Positions 55,201 through 63,314 are shown, counted from the stretch's first letter. The stretch is DNA of 64,000 nt from Alkalicoccus daliensis (GCF_900103955.1 NZ_FNIL01000011.1:49966-113965); one strand, 5' to 3'. Made by a program: numbers and translations. Notes: generated from the sequence alone by a model not told the origin.

Positions 55201-55751
55201 CCTTTTTCACGCTCTGCTCTTTCGATTGCCACGTATGCGGCTTTTACGTTCCGCATATCCTGGCTTGTTTCCAGCAGCAGAATATGCGCGCCGCCGTCTA
55301 TTAAACCGAGCACCTGCTCGTAATACGTCTCTGCCAGTTCATCAAAGGTGGTCCCTCCGGTAACGGAAAGGGATTTTGTGGTTGGCCCCATTGCTCCGGC
55401 AACGAAACGCGGCTTCTCCGGAGTGGAGAATTTTTCTGCTTCCTCGACCGCTATCTGCGCTGCCCGAAGGTTAATTTCGTAGGCTTCTTCCTGAAGGTCG
55501 TAATCTGCCAGTACGATAGAAGTAGCGCCAAATGTATTTGTTTCAATAATATCTGATCCTGCTTCCAGGTATTCACGGTAGATTTTCCGGATCACTTCCG
55601 GCGATACAAGGTTTAAATATTCGTTGCAGCCATCGTACTCTTCTCCCCCAAAATCTTCCGGGGACAGGTCTGCATTCTGCAGCATTGTACCCATTGCCCC
55701 GTCAAGAAGCAGGATCCTGGATGCCAGTTCCTGTTCAAATTGTGTGGTCAT
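52299..55751 (-). CDS. metH: cobalamin-dependent methionine synthase
   Basis: MetH methylates homocysteine from methyl-tetrahydrofolate through methylcobalamin. All four modules are present in about 1150 residues: homocysteine domain (1-310, zinc Cys226, Cys289, Cys290), pterin-binding domain (about 330-610), B12 domain (about 620-870, cobalt ligand His723 in DVHDIGKN) and the AdoMet reactivation domain (about 910-1145, RYSFGYPACP-type sequence FGYPACPNL). The ATG at 55751 follows AGAAGGGA. It starts 25 bp after the yitJ-type gene and is last in metI-metC-yitJ-metH. Requires B12 synthesis or uptake encoded elsewhere. Confidence 0.96.
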   Translation of the reverse strand: MTTQFEQELASRILLLDGAMGTMLQNADLSPEDFGGEEYDGCNEYLNLVSPEVIRKIYREYLEAGSDIIETNTFGATSIVLADYDLQEEAYEINLRAAQIAVEEAEKFSTPEKPRFVAGAMGPTTKSLSVTGGTTFDELAETYYEQVLGLIDGGAHILLLETSQDMRNVKAAYVAIERAEREKGKRMPLIISGTIEPMGTTLAGQSIEAFYISLEHMKPTVVGLNCATGPEFMQDHLRSLSDLSKTYVHCYPNAGLPDEEGHYHESPAMLAQKLAGFAEKGWLNVVGGCCGTTPEHIRVMGETLKDYAPRPLHKDHPHMVSGIEPLVYDESMRPLMVGERTNVIGSKKFKRLIAEEKFEEASEIARAQVKRGAHVIDVCLADPDRDEMEDMEKFLQQVINKVKVPLMIDSTDEKVIERALTYSQGKAIINSINLEDGEERFEAVAPLARRFGAAVVVGTIDEEGMGVTAQKKLDIARRSYQLLTEKYGIPAEDIIFDPLVFPVGTGDEQYIGSAEATVEGIKLIKEEMPECLTILGVSNVSFGLPPLGREVLNAAFTYHCTRAGLDYAIVNTEKLERYGSVSDEEKLLADELLFHTNDETLATFTAFYRKKKPKAEQAASTMTLEERLAGYIVEGTKEGLYADLDKALEAYDEPLSIINGPLMAGMDKVGKLFNDNELIVAEVLQSAEAMKAAVAHLEPHMEEKKDDRGKGKVILATVKGDVHDIGKNLVEIILKNNGFQIVNLGIKVAPNELIEAVEREDPDVIGLSGLLVKSTQQMVITANDLREKGINIPILVGGAALTRRFTDTKIAQQYEGMVLYAKDAMNGLDITNKLVKPEERKQLAQATIEKQLKAQQKVAEELERKKGETATATMEIPRSEVSQEAPLYVPEDYKQHILRDYKLSHLYPYVNMQTLLGSHLGLQGNVKRKLDRKDEKTEDLKQRVDDFLARADKEKLLSAHGMYQFFPAQSEGDSVIVYDPADKTTVLETFTFPRQQKAPYLCLADFLRSKESGVMDHVGFLAVTAGKGVRALAEEAKEAGEYMDSHLIQAVALELAEGFAERVHQMMRDKWGFPDHPDFTMQERFSARYQGVRVSFGYPACPNLEDQEKLFNLIKPKAIGVELTDGFMMEPEASVTAMVFAHPEGRYFSV

Positions 55752-55776
55752 GCTGATCGTCCCTTCTCTATTACTT

Positions 55777-57612
55777 CTATCCACGGGTGCCTGCAATTGT
55801 TTTTTCGTGCTCCCGAATGTGTTTTGTCAGCGTCTCTGTGATGTTATAGCGCAGGAATGGCGTAATAAGATAAATCGTGGAAAAATGTATCATTGCAGTG
55901 TCGACCAGCTGCTTCGCCATATCAATTCCGACTTTCTCACTTGCTTCTCTGTCTCCTGCTACTTCTCTCATCTGTTCACGTACTTCATCAGTTAATTTTA
56001 TACCCGGTACTTCATGATGAAGAAATTCTGCATTCCTGCTGCTTACAAGCGGCATAATCCCAATATAAACGGGAACGGACAGATGCTTTGTCGCTTCTGC
56101 TATTTCCTCGATTCGTTCCGAGCTGTAAACAGGCTGACTCATAAAATAGTCTGCACCGGCTTCAATTTTCTTTTCCAGCCGCTGTACTTCCCGCTCCAGC
56201 CTTCGGGCGTTTGCATTGAAAGCAGCCCCGACGGTGAAGTTTGTGTTTGCACCGAGATCTTTCCCGGAAAAAGACTGGCCTTCATTCAGCTGTTTGATCA
56301 GCCGGATTAAATCCATGGAAGACATATCATATACAGAGGTAGCGCCCGGAAAATCGCCTACTTTTGCAGGATCTCCGGTAATTGCCAGAATATCGCGCAC
56401 ACCAAGTTCGTGCATTCCGAGCAGATGGGACTGCAGTCCGATAATATTTCTGTCTCTGCAGGCAATATGCAGTAAAGGACGTGCACCTTCATCCTTAATT
56501 TTGGAACCGAGTGCAAGGTTATCGATTCGGGAGGAAGCAAGAGAGTTATCTGCAAGTGTTACAGCATTGACACCAGCTTCCGTTAAAGCTTTGGCACCCT
56601 TCATAAACTCAGGTACCCCTGACAAAGCTTTAGGAGGGTCGAGCTCTACAATAACTGACATCTCGTCTTTTATTTCTGTAAGCTTAGGGAAAAACGGTTC
56701 TTCTGGTCTTATGACATCTGACTTCACCGGTCTGCGTGTACGTTTTTCTTTTACAGGCTTCAGCTGATGTTCTTTTATTGCTTTCTTAATTTCCCTGATA
56801 TGGTCCGGCGTCGTGCCGCAGCATCCTCCGATTAATGTAGCGCCTTCTTCCACAAGACCTTTCGTCATATCTCCAAAGTACGTAGGATTGGACTGGTAGG
56901 AAAACCTGCCATCCCTCACATTCGGAAGACTGGCATTGGGATATACGCTGATTGTAGCGTGCGAAAGAAGAGAAATTTCTTCTAAAGACTGAAGCATATG
57001 ATAAGGACCCATCCGGCAGTTAATTCCTGCTACGTCTGCTCCCAGGTTCTCGAGAAGCTCTAGTGCTTCCTGCAGGTGCATCCCTGTATGAAGCACACCA
57101 ATATCTCCAAGTGTTGCCTGGGCAATAATCGCTTTATCTGTACGTTCACGTAAATATATCAGGATTTGTTTCAGTTCTTCGAAATCATAAAATGTCTCCA
57201 GTAAAAAACCATCAACGTCGGTTTCCAGCAGGACATCTGTCTGCTCTTTCAGGCTGGCCACCCGCTCTTCCAGCGGCGTTTTTTCCTGGTGCATTGTTGC
57301 CACTCCGCCGATGGTAGCTGCAACATATACATCTCCTGCCTGCTTCGCTGCCGCCACTGCCGCTTCATTAATTTCTTTTACGTATGCTCCCAGGTTGTAA
57401 CGGTCCAGCTTTATACTATTTGCAGCATAGGTATTTGTTTGAATTACATCGGCCCCGGCAGCGATATATTCCTGGTGAACGGAGGTTATTTGCTCTGGAT
57501 CAGACAGGTTCAGTTCTTCAAAGCAGCTCTGGCTCCCCCGCTGGTATAAAAGAGTGCCCATTGCTCCATCTCCAACAATGAGCCCTTCTTTCAGCTGTTG
57601 TTTGAAACTCAT
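55777..57612 (-). CDS. yitJ: bifunctional homocysteine S-methyltransferase / methylenetetrahydrofolate reductase (YitJ type)
   Basis: This 611-residue fusion has an N-terminal homocysteine methyltransferase (about 1-290, with AGINCRMGP and IGGCCGTTPDH zinc cysteines) and a C-terminal MetF-like TIM barrel (about 320-595, FNANARRLEREVQRLEKKIE, GADYFMSQPVY). It makes 5-methyl-THF for MetH and may transfer methyl groups itself. The start overlaps the metC stop by ATGA, with GAGGAGGCG upstream. It belongs to the SAM-I-controlled operon, as yitJ is in B. subtilis. Confidence 0.95.
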   Translation of the reverse strand: MSFKQQLKEGLIVGDGAMGTLLYQRGSQSCFEELNLSDPEQITSVHQEYIAAGADVIQTNTYAANSIKLDRYNLGAYVKEINEAAVAAAKQAGDVYVAATIGGVATMHQEKTPLEERVASLKEQTDVLLETDVDGFLLETFYDFEELKQILIYLRERTDKAIIAQATLGDIGVLHTGMHLQEALELLENLGADVAGINCRMGPYHMLQSLEEISLLSHATISVYPNASLPNVRDGRFSYQSNPTYFGDMTKGLVEEGATLIGGCCGTTPDHIREIKKAIKEHQLKPVKEKRTRRPVKSDVIRPEEPFFPKLTEIKDEMSVIVELDPPKALSGVPEFMKGAKALTEAGVNAVTLADNSLASSRIDNLALGSKIKDEGARPLLHIACRDRNIIGLQSHLLGMHELGVRDILAITGDPAKVGDFPGATSVYDMSSMDLIRLIKQLNEGQSFSGKDLGANTNFTVGAAFNANARRLEREVQRLEKKIEAGADYFMSQPVYSSERIEEIAEATKHLSVPVYIGIMPLVSSRNAEFLHHEVPGIKLTDEVREQMREVAGDREASEKVGIDMAKQLVDTAMIHFSTIYLITPFLRYNITETLTKHIREHEKTIAGTRG

Positions 57613-58775
57613 TTCTGCGCCTCCTCTAAGCGGATCTTTTCAAATGCGCGCGCAAAATCTTCCATCAGATCTTCTGTTTTTTCAAGACCTACAGAAAGCC
57701 GCAGTAATCCATCAGAGATTCCCCTTGCATCCCGCTCTGCATCAGACATCGCTGCATGAGACATGGTCGGCGGGTAGGAAAGAATTGTTTCCACGGCACC
57801 CAGGCTAACCGCAAATACTGGAATTTCCACTGCTTTTACGACTTTCCGGACCGCTTCTTTATCTTTTAAACGGAAAGACAGCACCGCTCCGGCACCCTCT
57901 GACTGTTCATTATTAATATCAAATCCCGGGTGCTCTTTCAGCCCCGGATAATATACGTGCTCTACTTCCGGCTGCTCCAGAAACCAAGCTGCAAGCCGCG
58001 CTGCAGACCTGGATGATGCTTCCATTCTCGTATGCAGTGTTTTCAAGCCCCGCATTACCAGCCAGCAGTCCTGTGGTCCGAGTATCGCACCAAAACTGTT
58101 CTGCAGAAATTTAATTTCCGCTGCCAGATCCGCATCCTTCACTATCGCAAGCCCCGCCACAACGTCACTGTGCCCGCTGATAAATTTAGTCGCACTGTGT
58201 ACGACCACATCTACGCCAAGGTCAAGCGGACGCTGCAGTACTGGTGTCATAAAGGTATTGTCCAGTACTGTCAGGCAGCCATGCTCTTTTGCCAGCTTCA
58301 CAATTTCCTTGATTGGGGTAATTTTCATCGTAGGATTCGATGGTGTTTCCATAAATATCATTTTCGTATTCGGCTGAATTGCCTGCGCTACTTCCTCTGG
58401 CTTTGTCATATCGACAAAAGTGTGTTCAATTCCCTGCCTGGTAAGTACTTTCGTGGTTAACCGGAAAGTCCCCCCATACACATCATCCGTAATTACAAGA
58501 TGATCTCCTGCTGACAGCAGCATAAATGTTGTGGAAATTGCAGCCATCCCGGAAGCAAAAGCAAAGCCATGCGTCCCGTTTTCCAAATCAGCGATAATGT
58601 CTTCCAATGCTTCTCTTGTCGGGTTGCCGGACCGGGCGTAATCATAATCACCAAAATCATCAATATCTTTTTGATCAAAAGTTGACGCATGCTGAATCGG
58701 AACACTTACCGCCCCATTATGCGGGTCAGTTTTATGTTTTGAGTGAAGCAATGAAGTTTGTTTAGAGAATGTCAT
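57609..58775 (-). CDS. metC: cystathionine beta-lyase
   Basis: This PLP enzyme cleaves cystathionine to homocysteine, pyruvate and ammonia. The 388-residue Cys/Met-metabolism protein has YDYARSGNPTR (44-54) and PLP Lys197 in HSATKFISGHSD. It is second in the operon after the metI-type gene, as in B. subtilis metIC. Homologous to its neighbour, so the beta-lyase and gamma-synthase assignments rest on gene order and on best resemblance. O-acetylhomoserine-type activity is a possible alternative. Confidence 0.9.
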   Translation of the reverse strand: MTFSKQTSLLHSKHKTDPHNGAVSVPIQHASTFDQKDIDDFGDYDYARSGNPTREALEDIIADLENGTHGFAFASGMAAISTTFMLLSAGDHLVITDDVYGGTFRLTTKVLTRQGIEHTFVDMTKPEEVAQAIQPNTKMIFMETPSNPTMKITPIKEIVKLAKEHGCLTVLDNTFMTPVLQRPLDLGVDVVVHSATKFISGHSDVVAGLAIVKDADLAAEIKFLQNSFGAILGPQDCWLVMRGLKTLHTRMEASSRSAARLAAWFLEQPEVEHVYYPGLKEHPGFDINNEQSEGAGAVLSFRLKDKEAVRKVVKAVEIPVFAVSLGAVETILSYPPTMSHAAMSDAERDARGISDGLLRLSVGLEKTEDLMEDFARAFEKIRLEEAQK

Positions 58776-58778
58776 TTT

Positions 58779-59903
58779 TTATATCTTCCTTTCTGCGAGA
58801 GCATGTTGAAAAGCTTCATTTAAATCTTCTATTAAATCTTCCGCCGACTCGATTCCTACGGAGAACCGGAGCAGCCTGTTATCTACACCAAGGCGCATGC
58901 GGATATCTTCCGGCACATCGGCGTGGGTCTGGGTTGCGGGATAAGTCATGAGACTCTCTACACCGCCAAGGCTTTCTGCAAAAGAGATAACCTTCAGCCC
59001 CTGAAGGAGTGGATTCACCAGCGCTTCATCTTCTACCCGAAAAGAAAGCATGCCGCCCCGTCCCGGGTAAATTACCTCCGTGCATAATTCCTGCTCCTGC
59101 AAATATGCAACTACCGCTTTTGCATTTTCCTCATGTTTATTCATTCTCAAATTCAGCGTTTTCATGCCCCGTATTACCAGCCAGGAATCCAGCGGAGAAA
59201 GAATTGCGCCAATACTATTGTGGTAATAAAACAGTTCTTCTCCTAAAGCAGGATCTTTTGCCACCACTAATCCTGCAATGACATCATTGTGTCCGGATAG
59301 ATATTTGGAAGCACTGTGAATAACAATATCGGCACCCATTTCGAGCGGCCGCTGGATCACAGGAGTATAAAAAGTATTATCTACAATTAACAAAAGATTG
59401 TGTTCTTTTGCAAGCTGGGCATATGCTTCGATGTCTGCCTCCTGCATCAATGGATTCGTCGGCGTTTCAATAAAAAGAGCACGCGTAGATTCGTTTATTT
59501 TCTCCCGGAATGTTTCGATATCCTCAGGCTCAGCATAATGGAACGTCAGCCCCCATCTCGTCCATCCGTTTTCAAATAATCGATAGGTGCCGCCATATAA
59601 ATCACTCGTTGCAATGATTTCTTCTCCCTGTTTAAACAATGAAAGTACCACCTGCACGGCTGCCATTCCCGAAGCACAGGCAAGCCCTCTCGCGCCGCCT
59701 TCCAAATCTGCAATCGACTCCTCCAGAATAGCTCTCGTCGGATTCCCGGTTCTTGAATAATCATATCCTGTAGACTGGCCGATTCCTTCATGCCTGTAAG
59801 CTGTTGAAAAGTATACAGGCGCGTTTACTGCACCCGTCGTATGATCACGCCGGTTCCCTGCCTGCACTAATTTCGTTTCCAGCGAATGTTTTTTGTTCGT
59901 CAT
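58779..59903 (-). CDS. metI: cystathionine gamma-synthase / O-acetylhomoserine-type sulfhydrylase
   Basis: This 374-residue PLP enzyme condenses acylhomoserine with cysteine. It has YDYSRTGNPTR (47-57) and PLP Lys200 in HSASKYLSGHND. The ATG at 59903 has AGGG 6 bp upstream. An in-frame TTG at 59921 lies at the GGAG site and is less likely. It is the first gene of the methionine operon, 20 bp after the leader terminator. B. subtilis MetI also has O-acetylhomoserine thiolyase activity. Confidence 0.92.
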   Translation of the reverse strand: MTNKKHSLETKLVQAGNRRDHTTGAVNAPVYFSTAYRHEGIGQSTGYDYSRTGNPTRAILEESIADLEGGARGLACASGMAAVQVVLSLFKQGEEIIATSDLYGGTYRLFENGWTRWGLTFHYAEPEDIETFREKINESTRALFIETPTNPLMQEADIEAYAQLAKEHNLLLIVDNTFYTPVIQRPLEMGADIVIHSASKYLSGHNDVIAGLVVAKDPALGEELFYYHNSIGAILSPLDSWLVIRGMKTLNLRMNKHEENAKAVVAYLQEQELCTEVIYPGRGGMLSFRVEDEALVNPLLQGLKVISFAESLGGVESLMTYPATQTHADVPEDIRMRLGVDNRLLRFSVGIESAEDLIEDLNEAFQHALAERKI

Positions 59904-59925
59904 AATATCCCTGCTCTCCAATATA

Positions 59926-59962
59926 ATAAAAAAACTTCCTCATCATAAAGATAAAGAAGAAG
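59926..59962 (-). terminator. SAM-I riboswitch terminator
   Basis: On the minus strand CTTCTTC pairs with GAGGAAG (one G-U) and is followed by seven U residues. The 5' arm region can instead pair with AAGATAAGAAGAAG in the aptamer's 3' flank, forming the antiterminator. Confidence 0.88.
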
Positions 59963-59978
59963 ATAATCGCATCACTTC

Positions 59979-60076
59979 TTCTTATCTTGCAGGTAAACCT
60001 GCAGGATTTAGCACCTTGCCGTTGGCTGGTTGCTGAGACATCACAGGGCCTTTCCCTCCGCCTCTCTTGATAAGAA
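59979..60076 (-). ncRNA. SAM-I (S-box) riboswitch
   Basis: The 98-nt aptamer on the minus strand runs from TTCTTATC to GATAAGAA (the P1 helix) and contains AAGAGAGGCGGAGGGA, GGCCCTGTGATG, CTCAGCAACC and AAGGTGCTAAATCC, the conserved S-box core. It is followed by an antiterminator/terminator pair, so SAM binding turns off metI-metC-yitJ-metH. Confidence 0.97.
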
Positions 60077-60114
60077 TAACCGTCAGAATATTTTGTTTTG
60101 GTTGATATTTCACC

Positions 60115-60143
60115 ATTCTATCTAAATTTCGGGAGATTTGCAA
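60115..60143 (-). promoter_or_regulatory. promoter of the methionine operon
   Basis: On the minus strand TTGCAA (60143-60138), a 17-bp spacer and TAGAAT (60120-60115) lie about 40 bp ahead of the riboswitch. Confidence 0.8.
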
Positions 60144-60576
60144 CGTTCTATCATAAAAACAACGTTTGTTTCTATAGTAAATAATAGAAGACTTGTTGCC
60201 GTTTCTTTTTAAAAGTGTTTTTTCTAAAGAACTTGATCCCGAATAATTTGCACACAACTATATATGGCTTCTATCGACACACAGGCAACAGAGCTGAGAC
60301 TTTCCTGCTGTTTTTAATTTCACTCGTACTCCGCGACCTTTCAGAGGGTCACTTGGAGGCTCGAAGTTCACTGTCCCGTATTTTTTTCTACTATTTATAA
60401 AAGGCCACTTAAAAAGAAATTCAAAAAAACCTTAGTCTTTTTACTTATTTTTTGTTAGTAACTTTATACTAGTCACCTTGATGCACTTGGCTTCAAACAA
60501 TCTTAAAAAATATTTTTTTGAATATTTAAAATCAATTGGTTTTAAAAAAATTAAAAGATGGTATATAGTCTATACA

Positions 60577-60626
60577 ATAGTTAAACACTAGTTATACATA
60601 ACGTGTATACCCTAGTATTTAACTAT
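60577..60626. promoter_or_regulatory. 50-nt nested palindrome upstream of the DUF4397 gene
   Basis: ATAGTTAAACACTAG and CTAGTATTTAACTAT are 15-bp arms with one mismatch. Nested inside are TATACA and TGTATA around TAACG. No T run follows, so it is not a normal terminator. It lies 27 bp upstream of the start and could be an operator or a stable 5' leader hairpin. A TTACTT-18 bp-TATACT promoter-like pair lies near 60440-60470. The rest of the 60144-60652 gap is AT-rich without a gene. Confidence 0.6.
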
Positions 60627-60652
60627 AAAAAAATTTAAGGGAGATGAGTTAA

Positions 60653-61474
60653 GTGAAAAAGATGAATTTTGTATTTTATGCTCTTATTGCGCTTCTGATG
60701 TTTGGCCTTGCAGGGACACCGGTATTTGCAGACAGTCACGATGACGATGAAAATGCAATGGTACGTGTCCTGCATGCTTCACCTGATGCTCCTGAAGTAG
60801 ATGTGTATGTAAATGGAGAAGCTGCAGTGGAAGGTGCTGCGTTTAAAGATATTACAGGGTATCTGGAGCTGCCTGCAGGCGATCATGAAGTAGCAATCTT
60901 TCCAGCGGGTGAAAACGGTGAGGGTGACCCGGTAATTGAAGAAACGCTTACAGTCGAAGGCGGCATGTCTTACACAGTTGCTGCAACAAACACGCTGGAA
61001 AATTTAACACTGGAAGCTTTCGGAGATGACAATCACGTTACTGAAGGAATGACAAAAGTACGTGTAGGACATTTATCTCCTGGAGCTCCTGCTGTTGACG
61101 TAGGACTTGTTGATGGAGATTCACTGTTTGAAGGTGCAGAATTTTTTGCAGTAACTGATTATATGGAATTAGAGGCTGCATCGTACGATTTGGAAATACG
61201 CGCAGCAGGAACAAGTGATGCTGTCTTAGATCTTTCAGGTACTTCATTGGAAGCTGACACTGTTTATTCCGTCTATGCAGTAGGTGCTGACGCAGAAAGT
61301 CTGGAAGTAGTTGTAGTAGCAGACGAAGCGCACACTATGCCTTCCGAGATGCCGCAGACAGGGATGGGCGGTGCTTCCCAGTCAACTAATATTCTGCCAA
61401 TCGCACTGACAGTATTTGCTGGTATGCTGGGAGCTGCAGTATTCTTTCGCAAGAGATTTTCTTTTCAAGGGTAA
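60653..61474 (+). CDS. wall-anchored DUF4397-domain protein
   Basis: This 273-residue surface protein has a signal peptide (1-26, cleaved after TPVFA), two DUF4397 repeats (about 34-125 and 128-225, starting VRVLHASPDAPEVDVYVNG and VRVGHLSPGAPAVDV), then MPQTG (233-237), a hydrophobic helix and RKR, i.e. a sortase signal with Met in place of Leu. It is rich in acid residues. The GTG start has GGGAG 10 bp upstream. A sortase gene overlaps its end, so that enzyme is its probable partner. The function of DUF4397 is unknown. Confidence 0.88.
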   Translation: MKKMNFVFYALIALLMFGLAGTPVFADSHDDDENAMVRVLHASPDAPEVDVYVNGEAAVEGAAFKDITGYLELPAGDHEVAIFPAGENGEGDPVIEETLTVEGGMSYTVAATNTLENLTLEAFGDDNHVTEGMTKVRVGHLSPGAPAVDVGLVDGDSLFEGAEFFAVTDYMELEAASYDLEIRAAGTSDAVLDLSGTSLEADTVYSVYAVGADAESLEVVVVADEAHTMPSEMPQTGMGGASQSTNILPIALTVFAGMLGAAVFFRKRFSFQG

Positions 61475-62156
61475 TGTAATTTTTTCAGGGATTCTGCTCC
61501 TTTTCTTATCAGCCTGCGGTGTAGATCAATATTCTTCAGAAAACTCTTCCACCGCTTATGAGGAAACAGAAGTACTGGATGAAAGCTATACAGAAATGAT
61601 AGAGGTGGAGAGCCAAAAGGAACGAAGTGAAGTAAATTCCACAGAGGAAACAAATCCAGCTGAGGAAGCGGCTGCTGATAGCGTACCCATCGTACCAGTC
61701 AAAGATGAAACGGGCATCATCCCCGCTCATCTTGAGATCCCTTCTATTAAAGTTGATGCCCAGGTAGACGGCTATGGACTGGATGAAGACGGAAAAATGG
61801 AGGTCCCTGATGAAGGGGAATCAATCGCCTGGTTTGAGCGTGGTGCCAAACCAGGCACTCAGGGAAATGCAGTTCTTGCGGGACACGTTGATGACCGGAC
61901 AGGACCGGCAGTTTTCTATGACTTAAATAAGTTGGAAGAAGGGGATGAAATCATCGTTACAAGTGAAGATGGGGAAGCTTATACGTTTTTGGTTTCCCAT
62001 AAGGAAGCCTATCCTTATGACGATGCGCCGATCGACGTTGTTTTCGGGAAAACATCCTCCCGGAATTTAAATCTGATTACCTGCACCGGTGAATTCGATA
62101 CGAATGCGGGTACACACCGGGAACGGCTTGTAGTATTTACTGAATTAAAAGAATAG
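61416..62156 (+). CDS. sortase (class F-like) with lipoprotein-type N-terminus; start uncertain
   Basis: The sortase barrel has catalytic His157 (LAGHVDD), Cys223 (LITCTGEFD) and an Arg at 235 or 237 (HRERLVV), counted from a TTG at 61416. The TC-GxFD pattern resembles class F enzymes. N-terminal to a long acidic stalk lies ILLLFLSAC, a lipobox with Cys34, rare for sortases. No good start exists: the TTG lies 59 bp inside the DUF4397 gene without a ribosome site, and the only ATG near the junction is followed at once by a stop. Translational coupling, an ATT start or frameshifting are possible. It probably anchors the upstream MPQTG protein. Confidence 0.8.
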   Translation: MLVCWELQYSFARDFLFKGNVIFSGILLLFLSACGVDQYSSENSSTAYEETEVLDESYTEMIEVESQKERSEVNSTEETNPAEEAAADSVPIVPVKDETGIIPAHLEIPSIKVDAQVDGYGLDEDGKMEVPDEGESIAWFERGAKPGTQGNAVLAGHVDDRTGPAVFYDLNKLEEGDEIIVTSEDGEAYTFLVSHKEAYPYDDAPIDVVFGKTSSRNLNLITCTGEFDTNAGTHRERLVVFTELKE

Positions 62157-62167
62157 ACCCTATGCCT

Positions 62168-62195
62168 GGAGCAGCTTCTTTTTGGGAGCTGCTCC
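62168..62195 (+). terminator. terminator-like hairpin after the second sortase
   Basis: GGAGCAGCT pairs with AGCTGCTCC, but the T run is missing: a family B repeat begins two bases after the stem. Confidence 0.6.
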
Positions 62196-62197
62196 CT

Positions 62198-62600
62198 GGC
62201 TGTTGAAAAAGAACTTTTCCTTTATGAGTATACGATTTTATGCTTTTGCCTCCGAAGGGTTTTTCCGTAAGGAACTCTCTCAACTAACGTGTCTCCTTAA
62301 AAGAGGAGCATGGCTTCACGCAGCCAAATCACTGGAAAGCAAAGAGCTCTTTCCAGTGATTTAAGACCATTGGCTGGGTTCGTGCATGCTTCTTAATCCT
62401 CCCGACCTTCTGCGACTGCAGTTGAGAAAAAAGGCGATTTGTTTTTATACAGTGTCTCTAACAAGCACAGACTGAAGATTTTTTAATGCCGGCAGGCACT
62501 GTATATGTTGAAGATAAGCGATACGCCGGAAAACGAAGGAGAACTCCCTACATATAAAGAAATAAATATATAATTCCTAATCCTTTATAAACACTCTGAA
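62198..62600 (+). repeat. repeat family B, copy 4 (diverged)
   Basis: It starts GGCTGTTGAAAAAGAAC and keeps TATGCTTTTGCCTCCGAAGG, AAGGAACTCTCTCAACTAAC, TTCTGCGACTGCAG and ATACGCCGGAAAACGAAGGAG. It ends CTTTATAAACACTCTGAA. An extra hairpin (CACTGGAAAG/CTTTCCAGTG) replaces part of the middle. Confidence 0.72.
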
Positions 62601-62715
62601 ATATACCAAACTATCCTATGATAAAAATCTTTATTCTCAGCTTCCTGTATTTTTGCATTGAAAATAAACCTTTGCGTGGGCTACTCTTATAGGTAGAACT
62701 AGGAGGTGCCTGTTG

Positions 62716-63204
62716 ATGAACAGTACAAAGAAATTGACGATTATGGCAATGTTTGTGGCGATAGGTATTGTAGGAGCCACCTTTATCTGGTTTCCTGCCG
62801 GAGTAGCCCGTGCCTATCCTGTGCAGCATGCTGTGAATGTTATGGCTGCCGTACTGCTCGGGCCCGGGCCGGCAGTAATGATTGCTTTTGTGATTGGGTT
62901 GCTGCGGAATATTCTTGGCCTTGGGACGATACTAGCTTTTCCTGGGGGAATGATCGGGGCGTTACTCGCTGGATTGGCATACAGGTGGCTCCGCAGAGGC
63001 TGGGCAGCTGCAGCAGGAGAAATTATCGGTACAGCAGTTCTCGGTTCACTTGTTGCAGTGCCTTTAGTACAATTTTTTCTGGGAGAAGCAGCAGCAATAC
63101 TTGCTTTCGTACCTGCATTTTTTATCAGCAGTGCAGCCGGTGCCCTTATTGCACTTCTTATCCTAAGCCGCTGGAGACCTGCATGGGCAGAAGAAAACAA
63201 TTAA
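62716..63204 (+). CDS. thiW: ThiW, thiazole-specific ECF transporter S-component
   Basis: This 162-residue membrane protein with five or six helices is the substrate-binding subunit of an energy-coupling-factor transporter for the thiazole precursor of thiamine. Family features are PAGVARAYPVQHAVNVMAAV, LGPGPAVMIAF, and RNILGLGTILAFPGGMIGALLAG. The ATG at 62716 is 7 bp after AGGAGGTG. A TTG three bases earlier is also possible. The shared EcfAA'T module must be encoded elsewhere. No TPP-riboswitch consensus was recognised in the short leader. Confidence 0.9.
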   Translation: MNSTKKLTIMAMFVAIGIVGATFIWFPAGVARAYPVQHAVNVMAAVLLGPGPAVMIAFVIGLLRNILGLGTILAFPGGMIGALLAGLAYRWLRRGWAAAAGEIIGTAVLGSLVAVPLVQFFLGEAAAILAFVPAFFISSAAGALIALLILSRWRPAWAEENN

Positions 63205-63280
63205 CAGTTTGTCTTACATTTCTATAGAGGAAAGCGGATTTCCTTTACAAAGGCGGACAACATTAATTCTTCATCAAAAA

Positions 63281-63313
63281 GAAGCCGGCTCTGTTGTTTA
63301 CAGAGCCGGCTTC
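63281..63313 (+). terminator. terminator-like hairpin after thiW lacking its T run
   Basis: GAAGCCGGCTCTG pairs with CAGAGCCGGCTTC (13 bp). The next bases are AG followed at once by a family B repeat, so no T run remains. Confidence 0.65.
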
Positions 63314-63314
63314 A

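Noticed and set aside
60577..60626. Nested palindrome as an intrinsic terminator
   Set aside because: No T run follows on either strand and the upstream sequence holds no gene to terminate on the plus strand.
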